From contig NC_092580.1 in assembly GCF_037975245.1 (NCBI RefSeq), positions 20,076,501 to 20,140,500 of the forward strand: 64,000 nucleotides of DNA. Direction: 5' to 3'. How positions within the stretch are numbered: position 1 is the first letter of the stretch; each line of letters begins with the position of its first letter. Below are positions 1 to 13,103 of the stretch, one piece after another. The notes beneath the pieces are model-generated. The model was not told the origin of the DNA, did not search any database, and saw nothing but the letters and a program-made list of their open reading frames with translations. Source of the DNA: Apostichopus japonicus. Its lineage: Eukaryota; Echinodermata; Holothuroidea; Aspidochirotida; Stichopodidae. The position numbers and the translations under genes were made by a program.

Positions 1-299
1 TGTACCGCTACAACTCTGTTAAGCATCTACTTAGGAATATCCCGCTCTGTTTGGGAGATATCAGACGTCAAAAGTTCCAAAGTGTTTCAAGTAAGACAGT
101 TTAGATCTCCCTTGAAGCCCAAATGACCTACCTTACTTCTGTGCTGGAAGAAAAGTAATCAACCCAATTCCCATCATCTTTAGCTTACGATAAAGAGTTT
201 TGTACAAAGGCTTTTTCGCAGTACTTAGATAAGTAGTTTGGTAACAGATTTCTTCCCACTTTGAATAAAGAAAAAGATTATACCAGCATTATAAGCTCA

Positions 300-307
300 T
301 AACTGAG
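300..307. repeat. Left target-site duplication of MITE copy 1
   Basis: TAACTGAG lies directly before the CAGGCGCG terminus and is repeated exactly at 602-609 directly after the CGCGCCTG terminus. An 8-bp duplication is the length made by hAT-superfamily transposases. Confidence 0.9.
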
Positions 308-601
308 CAGGCGCGTAGCCAGGAATTTGCCAAGGGAGGGGTGAAACTGTCGATTCGGAATTGCAAACTATCTAGGCGTAGCGACACCATGGTTGGCGCA
401 AAGCGTACAAGAAAATTTTGGCTGAAAATGCCTCCCAGATCGCTGGAAATGGCACTTCCCAGGCCTTGTAAGTTGCATCTTAGCATTTTCTCTTTTGAAA
501 ATACTAGCGATATCATAAAAACATTAAAAAAAATTTTTTTTTTTAAATGCTAAAGGGGGGGCGGCTGCCCCCTTCGCCCCCCCTCCTTGGCTACGCGCCT
601 G
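308..601 (+). mobile_element. hAT-like MITE, family CAGGCGCGTAGCCA, copy 1
   Basis: This 294 bp element has perfect 14-bp terminal inverted repeats (CAGGCGCGTAGCCA at the left, TGGCTACGCGCCTG at the right) and an exact 8-bp target-site duplication, TAACTGAG. CAGG-type ends plus an 8-bp duplication indicate the hAT superfamily. It encodes no transposase: the short open frames inside it, on both strands, recur in the other copies only because the DNA is repeated. A G/C-rich palindromic section (GGGGGGGCGG... to the right end) follows an A/T run near 530-545. Near-identical copies sit at 13660-13949 and 31757-32049. It would need a hAT transposase supplied from elsewhere. The family's published name is not known to me. 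Confidence 0.9.
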
Positions 602-609
602 TAACTGAG
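602..609. repeat. Right target-site duplication of MITE copy 1
   Basis: TAACTGAG is an exact copy of 300-307, immediately after the right terminus of the element. Confidence 0.9.
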
Positions 610-3537
610 CAAGACCTGAACCCCCCAGACTAGATGCTCAGAGTGCATTTAAGTTAGCTTGAAAAATAAATTCTACAGACTTAATCTTAAACAATTAATC
701 TTAAACAATAAATTAATCAATCTCAGGCAGGCCCAAAACGGAAGATAACATTTTCCGGTAGTAGGACATTTCCAGATGTTCACCACCCACTTTTTGGAAC
801 ACGTACCATACTTTCCAGACCAAGAGGTTCAGTCGTCAGGATACCAGAGTTCCATTGCGAACATAAACTGCTAGTTGAAAACCTTATCTGAGTATCGTTT
901 TCCTAACTCAAGATGCCTGTTGTTTGGAAGTAACCTAGCTACTATCATCAGAGAATTCCCATGGTACTGCCTGGAAATTGAATGTTATGTGTGAATGGTC
1001 TTTTATTTCATCGTGGCAGTTAATTGCACTCCCAAAGCTTCAGTTTATAACCCTACTGCATATTTCATCGTTTGAAATGCGGTACATCACGAATATTTGT
1101 CGAAACGTCAATGAACTCTCAGCTCAAACTGCTCCATACGTTATCATGTGGTATATGCTGTGTTTTGCCCGTAAAAAACCATTAAAAATATGCAAGATTG
1201 CACTACAAATGTAGCTGTGCAAACACAGGTGCTATGATATAACTGGATCTATAGTCAGGTTGGCTGGCAGCTGCTTGGTACACTTCTATAACAACGATTT
1301 GGAATAATTTCTTCTCATTCTTTCACTGTTTATTTCATATATGGTACACGTTCCATAAATCAGTGATTAATTTCCCGCAGCTGTCTCAAACTAAACTATG
1401 TGTCTATATAAAACTGCAAGACCCACCTCGTTCGTTCGATGGGGCTTCAACTTAAATGCCAGCCCAAATTTAATAACCCACTCCCCAGCAATAAAAAAAT
1501 GTCCAGGTGAATTAAGCTTATTTGAAGTGTATGCTACGTCGAAATTGCAAATTCATATCTTCATGATTAAATGCAACTATTGTTTGTTACATAAGCCCTT
1601 CAGAACATTTGAGGAAATTTACTGTGCCATTGGATATTGGGAATCAATTACAGTGCCTCAAATCCTGCCTAATCTAAGACAATAAAACAACAAAAATGCA
1701 AAGACCAAGCCAAAAAACACAAACAAAAAACAAATGGACATATTATTCAATTATAATATACTGCCATCGTGTTTCTTTCTTTTTCACAAGAATTGTATTA
1801 TATCACTTGTATATCGGGGAGAAAATCTCAAATCACTCTCCCCTCTGAACTCACTCTCCCTTCTAAAATCATTCTCCGTCACGTGGTCTTTCACAGACCT
1901 TAAGTGCTCACAATCAGACCTTTGCTGAGATAATCATGTACATATTTAGCACACAAGGATCTATCCTAACACATAAAGTCAATTTAGGAATATATGTAAC
2001 GACTCTGAAACCACCACCTGCACTTTCTACCTCTCTGGCTTAATTGTATGAAGAATGTAATGAATCTTTTCATTGTTGATGGATTATGCAGAACCAATCA
2101 TTTGTAAAACTTGACTCTCTAGCCTACATCATTGTTTGGTGACAAAATTATGTTTTAATGGTTTTGTTTGTGTCTTGTTTGAAACCTTGCACCTGGTACA
2201 TGCTTGTAGTAACCTCTAAGTCATATATCATCATCTGAGGACACAGTCCTGCAAATGCAAAAGTAATTGCATGTGTTGCATGATGCGTGAGATCAGTTCT
2301 GCTGATCAGGCACGTACAGTTAGCACTGTCATTCTCTGATCAGGGGGCTGCCTGCACTTCAAGGTATCGTCGTGTTGAATTCAATTAATACCATGTGGAT
2401 GGTACTGGTCACTGAATCAGTTTTTAAATGTAATCAGTATTGCCCCAAAGTATGCTTAAAAAACTTGAAACAAAAGTCACCCATGCTAAAATTGAAAAGC
2501 TTTTATGAACTAGCTATCCTCAAATGGTTTGAGATAATTTTGAATGTTACTGTATAACCTCTCCAGAGGTACTTTTGAAAACTTTTAGCAATTTTTAAAA
2601 TTTTGAGGCCAATTAATATGATGAACTTTAAATGGAATGAAATGGACCTGACCCTATACTAACCTGGAAATTCAGCCCCCTTCTCGTGAAATAATAAACT
2701 TAACAAAGCCAATCACAGATTTCTCAATCAAAGTTGCAGATTATCAGGCTTATGAAGATACAGACTAAGTATTTGTCACCAAATCAGTCTGGTTAGCAAC
2801 CAACTAAAACAAGGCTTTTATTCTCAATTTAAAGTTAGAAAAAAGTACCCATTATTACTGTGCTTGTGATCAGGCAAAGAACATGCACCTACCATGTGAA
2901 AGTTAATGAGTGAGAGATTCCTGAATTTGATTTGATTCTCAACATTCATTGCCTAGAATCTCTTTCATATTAATATGAGTCACATACAAAAAGTAAATGA
3001 AATAAAGAATTACAAGGAATTTTGATATAGCTTACCTCATTATTTGAAATAACACTTGATTAGTCAAGTTTTTTACGGAAGAGCATAATGGTGTGGGATT
3101 TTAGTATATAAAAATAGATTTAAGAAAAATATATATTCACCAACTAAAAAAATACTTAAACTTATTCCTGCCAGACATGAGAAATTTTCCATCCTGTGTT
3201 TTGTTTATTGTAACCATTTTAGAATGGACGTTCAGTGCACGTGTAGTTGCTGCGTGTATTGTGTACAGAATTTGAAAGATTTTTGTACTTCACTTGTGGT
3301 TGCTGTTTAATGAAGTTCGTATTAATTGTCACTACCTCGATGGGTAATTACTGATTTTTCAGATCGCGGATGCCTGTTTCATTTAGACAATGGTTTAAAA
3401 ATATTCCGATAACATTTATCAGTCCGGTGTGTTATAAATGAATATCGTCGCAAACAGTCCAGTAATTCGATCTCTGATATCTACAAATTTGATCAACAGA
3501 ATGTCTACGAAACATCAGTTTAAATCGAACACAAATT

Positions 3538-3826
3538 TGTTGAATGCTAAGTGAACCCGACCAGTTTACAAAACCAATCAAGAATCGTTACGTGTTGAGA
3601 TATCTGAACTTGCAGAAATGTAGGTCATTCAGTGACGTTGTTGCTTCGGTCTGTCAGTCGTTTCGGTCGGTAGTATATCAAAGAGATGACCGTAACTTGT
3701 GGCGTTATGATCGTGAATAATATTAGTTAATAAAGCTCTGTAATCAAGAAGCGAGACTCAAGCGGTGTTGTGGAGTGTTTCTAGTAGATATTTGAAAAGT
3801 TATGTGTCAGGGTTTTGTTGACAACA
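3538..3826 (+). mobile_element. Candidate LTR-like segment (possible Ty3/gypsy-type LTR remnant)
   Basis: This segment starts TGTTG and ends CAACA, a matching 5-bp inverted pair of the kind that closes LTRs. It holds a TATA-like TATATCA at 3674-3680 and a polyadenylation signal AATAAA at 3729-3734, in the order expected for U3-R-U5. The ~289 bp length fits a short LTR. It is richer in CpG than its surroundings (for example the TCGGTCTGTCAGTCG and TTTCGGTCGG stretches). Just after the end lies ACTTGGTGGT, which resembles the primer-binding region after a 5' LTR. No second LTR, no gag/pol frame and no flanking duplication were found. It could instead be an unrelated CpG-bearing regulatory segment. 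Confidence 0.33.
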
Positions 3827-4448
3827 ACTTGGTGGTAATTTTAAGCATGTAAAGAGAGTTAGAATACTTTGCTATCCAAGAATCAAATTTGAATATGCGG
3901 ACTTTTAAGATCACATTTTTTAAAATAATTTTATATATACTTTACTCTTTGAAATGACACTTCACTGTTCAAGCTAATTACCTAGATTGTTATTTAATGA
4001 TCTTAGTTTGAGATTATTGCTCTAATATTGATTTAAAAATATATTAATGCAATGTAAAAAGCAACATTTTGCTTAGTCATTAATTCAGTAATATTTATCA
4101 AACCTACCAGGAATGACTCAAAGATGGTAGTTGATGACACTAAGACATTTCAACCGTTTCCTCACACCAATGGAGGATTAAGTCAGCTATTTATTACTGA
4201 ATTCAGTGTTTAACATTGATACAAAATATTTTGTACACCAGACACTTCCATGTAAATCATATGCATAAAGCAAACTTGGAAAAAAATTGGGGGGAAAAAA
4301 AAAATCGAAAATCGGAAAAATCGCAAAGATCAATAGTTACCATCAAGTGTATTTAATCCTTTTCTTCAGTGATAGGCTGTGATAATATCAGATATTATGT
4401 TGTAGTAACAGACTATATGTCATGAAAGTCTGAAAAGAAGACAGGAAA

Positions 4449-4711
4449 CAGTGGTGGATCCAGAAATTTAAAAAAGTAGGAGGATCTTTGATGTTGACTA
4501 CCATGATGTAAGATGTTTTGGGTTCCTTTTCCCAGAAAATTTAAGACATGCACATTCTGAGGCCTTTAAGCTGTAAGTTAGGTCCATATTAAGGTATGTC
4601 TCCATGCAAAGTTGTGCTAATTACTACTCTAAATTGTTTTCATGGGGTTGAATGAAGTTGGGGGGTAAGGGGCAGGTGAACAGCCCACCACCCTCCCTGG
4701 ATCCACACCTG
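4449..4711 (+). mobile_element. Old hAT-like nonautonomous element with GGATCCA termini
   Basis: The left end reads CAGTGGTGGATCCAG. The reverse complement of the right end reads CAGGTGTGGATCCAG, so the termini are inverted repeats differing at only a few positions. CAG(G/T)GG-GGATCCAG ends are common on hAT-type miniature elements of animals. No convincing 8-bp target duplication remains (ACAGGAAA before, CAAAAGAG after), which fits an old copy. It has no coding potential. The internal stretch around 4557-4645 (ATTCTGAGGC, TAAGTTAGGTC, GTTGTGCTAATTA) is shared, inverted, with 10700-10930. Confidence 0.65.
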
Positions 4712-5993
4712 CAAAAGAGCTCAATTCGAAAATTCAGCATGGTCATGATTTGTTCACTGTTCACAGTTCACAAATTGTCAAACTCAGTTAAGATTATAAG
4801 CATGACCTACAGTATAGTTAGGTCATGAAAGGAAACAAATCATTGTTGTAACTATAGCAACAGTAGTGGACAACCAGCATATAGTCTGCACAGTTAAAGG
4901 TCATCAGTATTGTCCCCAAAGTTTGAGCATGCTGAAGTTGTTATAAAATTTCAAGTAGTAAAATATTCTGTGTCTCTTACTGTACCTTCTGATTTAATGT
5001 CAGACATTGCGGTGTGTTAATTCTTATAGATTAAGACATGTTTTAGTGATTCAGAGATCTGCTTTTGAAGATGTACATGCATACTAAAATATTTGATGAA
5101 GTTTGAATATGACTGACCTAGTGTAAATTCAACTTGTAGCATATTTTTGGAGTGGTACTTATTATGTTTAATGCTGTAATAGGTGTATAGGCTATACAGC
5201 TAGAAGTTGTTGCCATGGGGAAAATTTGTTGAGTGTCATTGGTAAATATTGAAGGCCTGGGCATTGTATTACTATAGGACAGGTGTATCTGCAGATGCTG
5301 AGTACATAATGGGGTTCCATCTACACAGAAACAGCAGTAATTTGTTCAGATGCATATATATACGCATAGCTGAAATCTTCAGGATGCACAGAAGTGTTAA
5401 GAATGCTTTCTGTTTGGTCAACATAAATAACTGCCTTGATTATTTAATTGCAAAGAGCAATGTTCGGAATGCTGGACGGCCTTAAAGATCTTTTAGCTGG
5501 AAGGACTTGGTGTTAATGTGTTTTTGATTCGGTTAAAGGGACACTTGCAGTGTGTTAATATGAAACAAAGGCCTGAAATAATGCACAAATGAAAAGAATG
5601 GAGAATGCAGTTGAAGATGAAAAAGTAATTATCATGTTGAGACTCTGTACAGAAAGCCCACAAGGTCTTTATTCACAGAATATATTCAAATTTTATGTTG
5701 TTGATATGGTTCATCTAGAAGTGACATGTTTGTGTGCTTCATTGCAGGCAAAAAAGTGTTACTAACCACATAAATTTTATGTTAGTGTTATCTTGCAATG
5801 AAAGCTCTGTCTGTGTATTTTTGCAGTCTGCAAAAAAAAACAAAAAAAAATGTAAATTGAATTGGCAAATGGTTTCGTTATTTCATGTGCCAAAAAGGGA
5901 GAATTAGCTGACATGAATTCTATTCAGCTGGCAAAATTCTCTACTTTTTTGGTGATGAGGTTGAAATTAAGATATCTTTAAGATGTTGTTTGG

Positions 5994-6605
5994 AAGTCTG
6001 TTGACTAATTTTTGACTGGCTTCTGTGTTCTGACTGTCTGCTGACTAATTTATGACTTTCTGCTGCCTGATTTCTGACTCAGGCTTTTTACTGTCTGCTG
6101 ACTTATTTCAGATTGTTTGCTGACGTATTTATGACTGTCTTGCTGACTTATTTCTGACTGTCTTTTGACTGTCTGCTGACTGATTTAAGACGGTTTGCTG
6201 ACTGATTTAAGACTGTTTGCTGACTTATTTCAGATTGTCTGCTGACTTATTTTTGACTGTCTGCTGACTGATTTCTGACACATTTGATCGTCTGCTGACT
6301 TATTTCTGACTGTCTTTTGACTGTCTGCTGACTGATTTCTTACTCTTTTTGTTTTCTGACTGTCCACTGACTCTACTGACTCTTTTGTTGATTGACTGCC
6401 TGCTGACTGATTTCTGATTGCCTTACATATTCTGATGTCTTTTTTTTTCTGACGATTTGCTGACGGTCTGACTCTTGTTTTCTGAAAGTCTTCCAACTGA
6501 TTTCTGTCAGTCCTCTGACTGTCTACTGACTGATGTCTGACACGCTTTAGTTTTCTGCCAGTCTGCTGATTGATACCTGACTCATTCAGTGTTCTGACAG
6601 TCTTC
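5994..6605. repeat. Degenerate CTGACT-type minisatellite (~610 bp)
   Basis: This is a tandem array of loosely conserved 20-30 bp units built on CTGACTGTCTGCTGACT followed by GATTTCTGA or TTATTTCTGA. Units drift in length and sequence, and the array fades at both edges. Read on the minus strand it gives a long serine-, glutamine- and lysine-rich open frame (6230-6496, with RNQSADSQKT-like repeats). That frame is produced by the repeat and is not a gene. The array lies in a CAMK1 intron about 900 bp upstream of the first exon. Confidence 0.85.
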
Positions 6606-7399
6606 AGTGAAGGACATCTTGTCTGTCATAATAACACAAGTGCTATAGACAACAGTAACCTTTCAAGCACTGACCCCTGGAAGGATCTGAGAGGTCATGG
6701 AGATTAACTCTCATGGGGATTATCCTGCCCAGTACTGAAATTATGAATTATGTAAATGTTTGTACAATGTGGCTAACCACAAATCTACTGGAGATGTGTG
6801 TGTAATATAGAAAGTACAAGGTGTGAACCATGTACGTTCATCTACTTTATGGTGCAACACGGTGAAAGAAATCACAATTTTATTTGAAATTTTATAGTAG
6901 AAGAAGTTTGTAGGCTTCATGGAATAATTGATTGGGTATTGCATATGACAAATTGATATCCCAAATGAGCAAAATGCTATCTATGCAAGTTTAAAGGTAC
7001 ACAAAGCAGTATTAGTAGGTGCATGATTACTCTACCACACTGGTTTAGAAGAGACACGGTTCAGAGCAGCCTTAAAAATCTTGACCACTTATCTATTTCC
7101 TGGGCTTATTATGCTTGAATTTAAATAAATTTATGATTTGCATCATCCTTTTAGTACCTTTTTTTTGTTTGGTATCGTTAACATTCTTTGATTTTGTGTT
7201 TAATATTTTAAGTCACACATCAATGCATAAGCAGGGTGCAAAGCTAGCCATGAAATTAAGCTTGCCTTAGAAATAGACCTGTCATTTCAACCTCCCAAAT
7301 AATACAATATTTGCTGTCTATCCATATTAGAATATATCAGTCCTTAAATATTTTTGCTCGGATATTTTTTTGTTTCTTCCCTTCTCTTTTTTTATTTAA

Positions 7400-7705
<306 letters not shown>

Positions 7706-8308
7706 TAGCAGATGTTGAAAACCTTTCATCTGTACAATCTCATGCTAATCCCTAACTCTACTGTTTCAAGTGCTGTCAACTTGGGGATATGAAATGGTTT
7801 ATTTTAATTGTCAAATAAAAAAAAATAAAAAATTGGAAGCTTATTTCTGAGCTCTTGTAAAAGGACGAGGAGAATGCAAACAGAAAATAAGATATTCTTG
7901 AACCTTGGCTGTTAGATTTCGTAACACTGTTTCTTTAATATTTTGATTCGGTGGTTGTCGTGACAATTTTTCATCATTGCCCACTCTATCGAATCATGGT
8001 CAGCTTTGCTTTCTTCATTACCTGTCCCCTCACAACTTTAGCACTCTCACTGTGCTTAGCCAGATCAATCTGGTAACAATTTTAGCACTCAGCAAATCCT
8101 TGCAGACCGGTCTGATCCAGGCATCCAGCCCAGTGACATAACTAGTCAAGTTCCGTGCCCATTCCAGACATTGCAGAATAGTTCCGATTAAATCTCACAC
8201 CTTACTGCTAGTTTCAGTTTTTTCTCACTTAAAACAATTTGAATACAAGAGCGAGGAACCAAAGAAACGGAAGAAGTAAATTGTTTTGCAAACACTCCCA
8301 CTACCTGC

Positions 8309-8391
8309 ATCGTTCCACCTATTCCACCCATCCACCGTTCCATCCATCGTTCCACCATTGTTCCACCTACATCCTTCCACCATCCCCTAGC
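8309..8391. repeat. TTCCACC/ATCC-type short tandem repeat
   Basis: Irregular repetition of GTTCCACC, GTTCCATCC and CATCC units over about 80 bp. A minus-strand frame (8188-8430) through it is glycine- and tryptophan-rich because of the repeat and is not considered a gene. Confidence 0.75.
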
Positions 8392-10699
8392 TGCTGCGAT
8401 GGTGCTATAACTAACTAGTTGAGATCTCATTTTGCTTGTAGCTTAAATTAAACTTGCCAAAACATGGGCTGCCAGATATTCAACATGTATTGCTTGAGAA
8501 CCACCATCAGAGCTTTAAGATGAAAAACACTTGGAATAATTTTTTTTTTTAATTAACTGAAGTAGCGATACTCTTAAAAGTTTTGAGGTCACAGAAGAGT
8601 GCTCGAGTACTAGGTGCTAATCAAAATGTGGAGTAAGTCCCATCACCATTTTCTGAAGTACAGTTAGTAAGTGTTCTCACAAATAATAAAATATAGCAAT
8701 ATTAAGAAAGTTATGAATAATTGAGTCAAAATGTATTAAGAATTGTTGTTAATGATGATGTATGAAGAACACACAAGAAAATACCAGCTGCAGAAATATT
8801 TGAACACATATTTATGCGTGATAAATGAGAATAAATCCGCAATCTGGGGCTCATCTGTAGATATAATTATTTTCCAATAATAAAAGGCTGAAGTACTTTA
8901 AACACATGTGTGGGTAAGCTGTAATTGAGATTTTCATCTTAATTGTTATTGTGTGGATGTAGTCAGATGGGAATATACTGTACCAGATGGATATATATAG
9001 TTTTACTATTATTTATAAAATGACAACTCCTTTTTTCTGGAATAATTAGTTTTTATTTCATTGTGCAATACTGGTGAAGAGTACGGCTTAGTGCCATCTG
9101 TAGGGGGGAGGGTGGGGGGGGGGGAGTTGGAGGGAACCTCTAACATCTCCAAACAAAGAAATAAGGTGATTGTGTTTCACAAAATTGCATTGTGAGCATT
9201 AACTCGAAAGTAGGGGAGGTACTAGAATTATTCAGTACAGAATACCACAAGTAGTTTTAGTGGGAATAAATGTTAATTTAAAACCTAGATCAGCTTTCCA
9301 CATTTTGTGGTCAAGTTTCTACAAAATGTCACCAATTTAAATGATTATTAGTCGAAAATAAGAAACTTAAGGCCAAGTATTACTACGGTACTAGATTTTG
9401 GTCTTTTTAACCCAAAGAACACTCATTTTGCAAGAAATTAATGAATGTGTTCAATTTTAAACAATTTATTGCCAAGGTGTTTTTGTACTGTTTATTTTTT
9501 TTTTAAATAATTTTTTCTTCAGGCCTGACTTACCTGTTCCCACTCTACTTACGTACTTTCCTTATCTATCAAACCTACCAGCTGGAAAATATTCTTTAAT
9601 TTGGCCTAATTACTATTAAATGTTCACTTGATGACAAATTCTAATGTGATGTATTTAGTTCACTTGAGCTTGACTAAGTCAAGTTTCATATAAAATATAA
9701 ACACAGAAGTTCAATTTTTTTGAAAATTTCCAATTCCCTGTTATTCCCAGTTTTGTGATTAATGCTCTTTGTGTAAAGAATATCTAGGCTGCAATTTTTT
9801 TCTTTTTTCCCTTCATGATCAGGTGGAATTCTTTAAAATTAATTTACTCCCTTGAGTATACATTCAAGCTGATATAGTTAACCTCTGTGAGGATGCTTTG
9901 CAGTTTGATCAAATGTAATCTCTATCCCGAGTAGAATCTTGCAGGTTTGGTAAAAAGAAAAAAAAGTGTAAAATTAACGACCTAAAGCTAAAGAATAATG
10001 TTGCTTTTAAGTCGGTATTGTCATAGTCTCTGTATATTGTCATTCAAAATCATCCATCATCCCAGTAAAGGATGCCTCCAAGCTATAAAATTCAGTTACC
10101 TTGGTACCTAACTTGATGGCTTTATCACCTTTGTTACAGTGTATATTAGGATCTACAGATGCTTAACTCGCTTTGATAAATAATGGTTTGTTTAATACAG
10201 TCTATATACTAGTGATGAAAAGGGCGAGTGTATAAATACATTCAACCTTTTTATCTCAGTGTCCATTTTTGGTTAACGTCTTTTCCTTGATTCAGCCAGA
10301 GAATATTTTGTATGTGTGAGAGTGTGGGTCTGACACTGTACTTGTGTGTTGACATGTTGAGATTTTCTTCATCTAGCTAGTAGCTACCATCTGTTTGTAT
10401 TTTTTATGGCTGGATCATATCCAAACTACCAGCCTGATTCTATTTGGTAGATATTTGCTCCAACTTTATTCAGAGTGTTCATGAACGTTTAATTAAAATA
10501 TCTAAAATCAAGATGCAGGGATTAATAAATTTCAATATCTGATGACTATACTTTTGTGTCTCTACCATCTGTAATACCTATCTCATCACTACAGACACAC
10601 TCTAATCTACCTAGCTTACCATTTGTATAAAGGTCTGTTATAGCAGAACTGGTATTTTAGGAGCTAACTTCGTAGATCTGTTTTTACATTGTGAACACC

Positions 10700-10930
10700 C
10701 TTTTCCTCCTCCTGGGGCCCTTTCCCCCTCACCCAAAGAGTTCAGCTGTAGATAATTAGCACAACCTTGGGTTTAATTTAGACCAAATTTATAGACCTAA
10801 CTTATGGTCCATGTATGCCTCAGAATTCACCATTTGGCATCTAAAATTTCTCACAGGCCCCCCCCCCTTACATGTCAGCTTTAACAACCTCAGGTCCATA
10901 ACCCCTCCATCATGAAATGCTACATCTGCC
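10700..10930 (-). mobile_element. Inverted, truncated relative of the 4449-4711 hAT-like element
   Basis: On the minus strand this stretch contains, in order, ATTCTGAGGC, CATAAGTTAGGTCTATA and AAGGTTGTGCTAATTA. These match the same landmarks in the same order in the + strand element at 4449-4711. G-rich blocks occur beyond them on both sides, as in that element. Clear terminal inverted repeats could not be placed, so the limits are approximate. There is no coding capacity. Confidence 0.55.
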
Positions 10931-11639
10931 TTTTCTAAATACATTTGATCAAACTGGCCATTCTGTCATCCTCTGTGCAAATTGACTGCACATGTGTTAA
11001 CCTGTACAAATACAATTAACCTGTTTTTTCCTCCCTGCATTTACAATGCTTTTGATATCGTGAATATTTATTTATGATGTCTTCATAACGAGTGTTATAA
11101 CTATCACGACTTTTGACACCTGTCTCGTCCTTTGGGCCGCTCTGATAATCTCGCAAGTGTGTTTGAACTGTTGAATGAATGAATTAGCTTTGCATGGCTG
11201 CCTGAAAATATAAGGAAAGTGGGAATTTTTTTATTCAGCTGGAAAAAATTTGGTGGTGAGATTCTGTTGGGTTGTGTTGCAAAGTCTTAGAGCTTGATAT
11301 AGGCTTCTCAGTAGTATTAGATTTCTCAATACCCCCCTCCCCAACCCCCTCCCCCTCCATCTATATAAAAGAAGCAGTTACAACAATAACAACCACAGAG
11401 TATTTATTGAAATAGGTATGCTTATAATTATAGGTATTTACTTTATATGTTTCTTACCTGTCTCTCATATCTGCACTCCAATCTACCAACAAATCAACAA
11501 ATTCATTCGTTGATCCCCGTTGAGGTAACTGCTGGCTGGAATTTCATTCACCCAAAATTCACCATCACCCAACGCTTCTGAGGAGAAATTCTAAAGTCTA
11601 AGGATTCCTGTGTTCATCACTCTCACCTATAGTGCAAGT

Positions 11640-11725
11640 ACCGGAGGATTTCCTTCCCCTCCCCCATCCTCCCCTCCACCCACCCACCCCTCCACCCTCC
11701 CCTCCACCCTCCCCTCCACACACCA
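11640..11725. repeat. Polypyrimidine CCCTCC/CCACCC repeat
   Basis: This is an 80-90 bp run of CCCCTCC, CCACCC and CCTCCACC units, nearly free of purines on the + strand. The G-rich complement has many GGGG runs and could form quadruplexes. The proline-rich open frame across it (11610-11837) is a by-product. Confidence 0.8.
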
Positions 11726-12834
11726 ATGTTGTAAGAAGCTTCCGAAACTACTTTTCTATAGTCAGCAAGATGAGAATAACATTTTGACCATATATTTAGC
11801 CCCTTTTGCTCTTTTGGGCATTTTCAGGGTGCAATAAAGATGACTTTTAAGATGTCCATATGCAGCTGGGAGTTATGATAGGCTTAGATGCCATAAATTA
11901 ACAGTGAGCTGTATGCTCCATGAATTTGCAATTTCAATTATTATATGTCATCAGTATTTGACAAATATTTAAACATGCTTAATAAAATTACTAGAAGTTT
12001 TCAGAAATAATTTCCCCATAGGCTCTGGTTCTTGAAAGTTAGTCTCAATCCCTTGAGGCTTATTCAAAATGGACACTTCATGTGTGCATATCAACTTAGT
12101 TGAATAGAGCGATGGTAAAACGCTTGTTGTAGTATGAGCATGGGTGACCATTATCTGTCCTTCTAGCATATCCGTGCGCAATACTGCTGACCTGCAAGTA
12201 TCATACAGACTACAAGAGTCACCGTTCTGTCAATTAGGTACGGTTTGCTTTTCTACCGTAACAGACAATCAGGTAATGTGTAGACTTTAGAAACAAGTTA
12301 AGTGCAATAACTGTGATATGGAAAGCAAAGAGCAATTTGGTATTTGTAAGCCGACTTGGCTAATTGCCTGCTCTCTTTCAACAAATACAATTGTCGGACA
12401 AAATATGCCTGCAGTGAAGTTTGAATTGAAATAGTAAATAAGCCAAGCCTCATGGCTAGGGTAAGAAATTAACTTTTGTACTTGTAAGCAAAGACAATTG
12501 GAATGCTAGCTAAAGTCGACGGAAGTTAGCTACAGTGTTTGTTCTGGATTCTTGTTGCCATGGAGATGTTGTAAAGATATGCAATGTGCTTTAATGACAT
12601 GTGAAAGCTTGTATAACATCACCAGATCTACCAGGGAGAGCAGAGCTACAAGTGCTGTCAGATGAAACTGGCAAATCAATCAATTTTCATATGTATCACC
12701 TTTCTTTGCTCTTCCATTTGCTGACGTTTATTTTTTCAATCATCTTCCTAATCAGACATTAACATAATCCATTGCACATGTCGTAGTGACTAGGTCAGTA
12801 GCCTACTATGGATCTATTTGTATAACGGTATATG

Positions 12835-12914
12835 TCTGTGTGTGTATGTGTGTGTATATGTACATATATGTATACATACCCATACGTTGTTGCCAGATGA
12901 TTTATACAATTGTT

Positions 12915-12957
<43 letters not shown>

Positions 12958-13007
12958 ATAGATATATAGATCTACCTGCATATATATATATATATATATA
13001 TATATAG

Positions 13008-13041
<34 letters not shown>

Positions 13042-13103
13042 ATATATAGATATAGATATCTAGGTATAGATATACACCCATACGTTGTTGCCAGATGATT
13101 TAT
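12835..13103. repeat. (TG)n and (TA)n microsatellite block flanked by a 26-bp duplication
   Basis: A TGTGTGTATG tract (about 12835-12875) leads into ACCCATACGTTGTTGCCAGA at 12878. About 170 bp of (TA)n with GATATA interruptions follow, then the same ACCCATACGTTGTTGCCAGA stretch at 13076. Both copies extend into TGATTTAT. The offset is 198 bp, consistent with a tandem duplication whose unit holds the TA tract. The tract is prone to slippage and cruciform formation. Confidence 0.85.

Noticed and set aside
289-553. Open frames inside the MITE on both strands (also at 13707-13971 and 31756-31967) that look like a conserved protein family
   Set aside because: They recur only because the MITE DNA is repeated. 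They are short, overlap on opposite strands, run into the terminal repeats and show no domain.
6230-6496. Minus-strand 88-codon Ser/Gln/Lys-rich frame
   Set aside because: It is the translation of the CTGACT minisatellite. The repeat structure explains both its openness and its composition.
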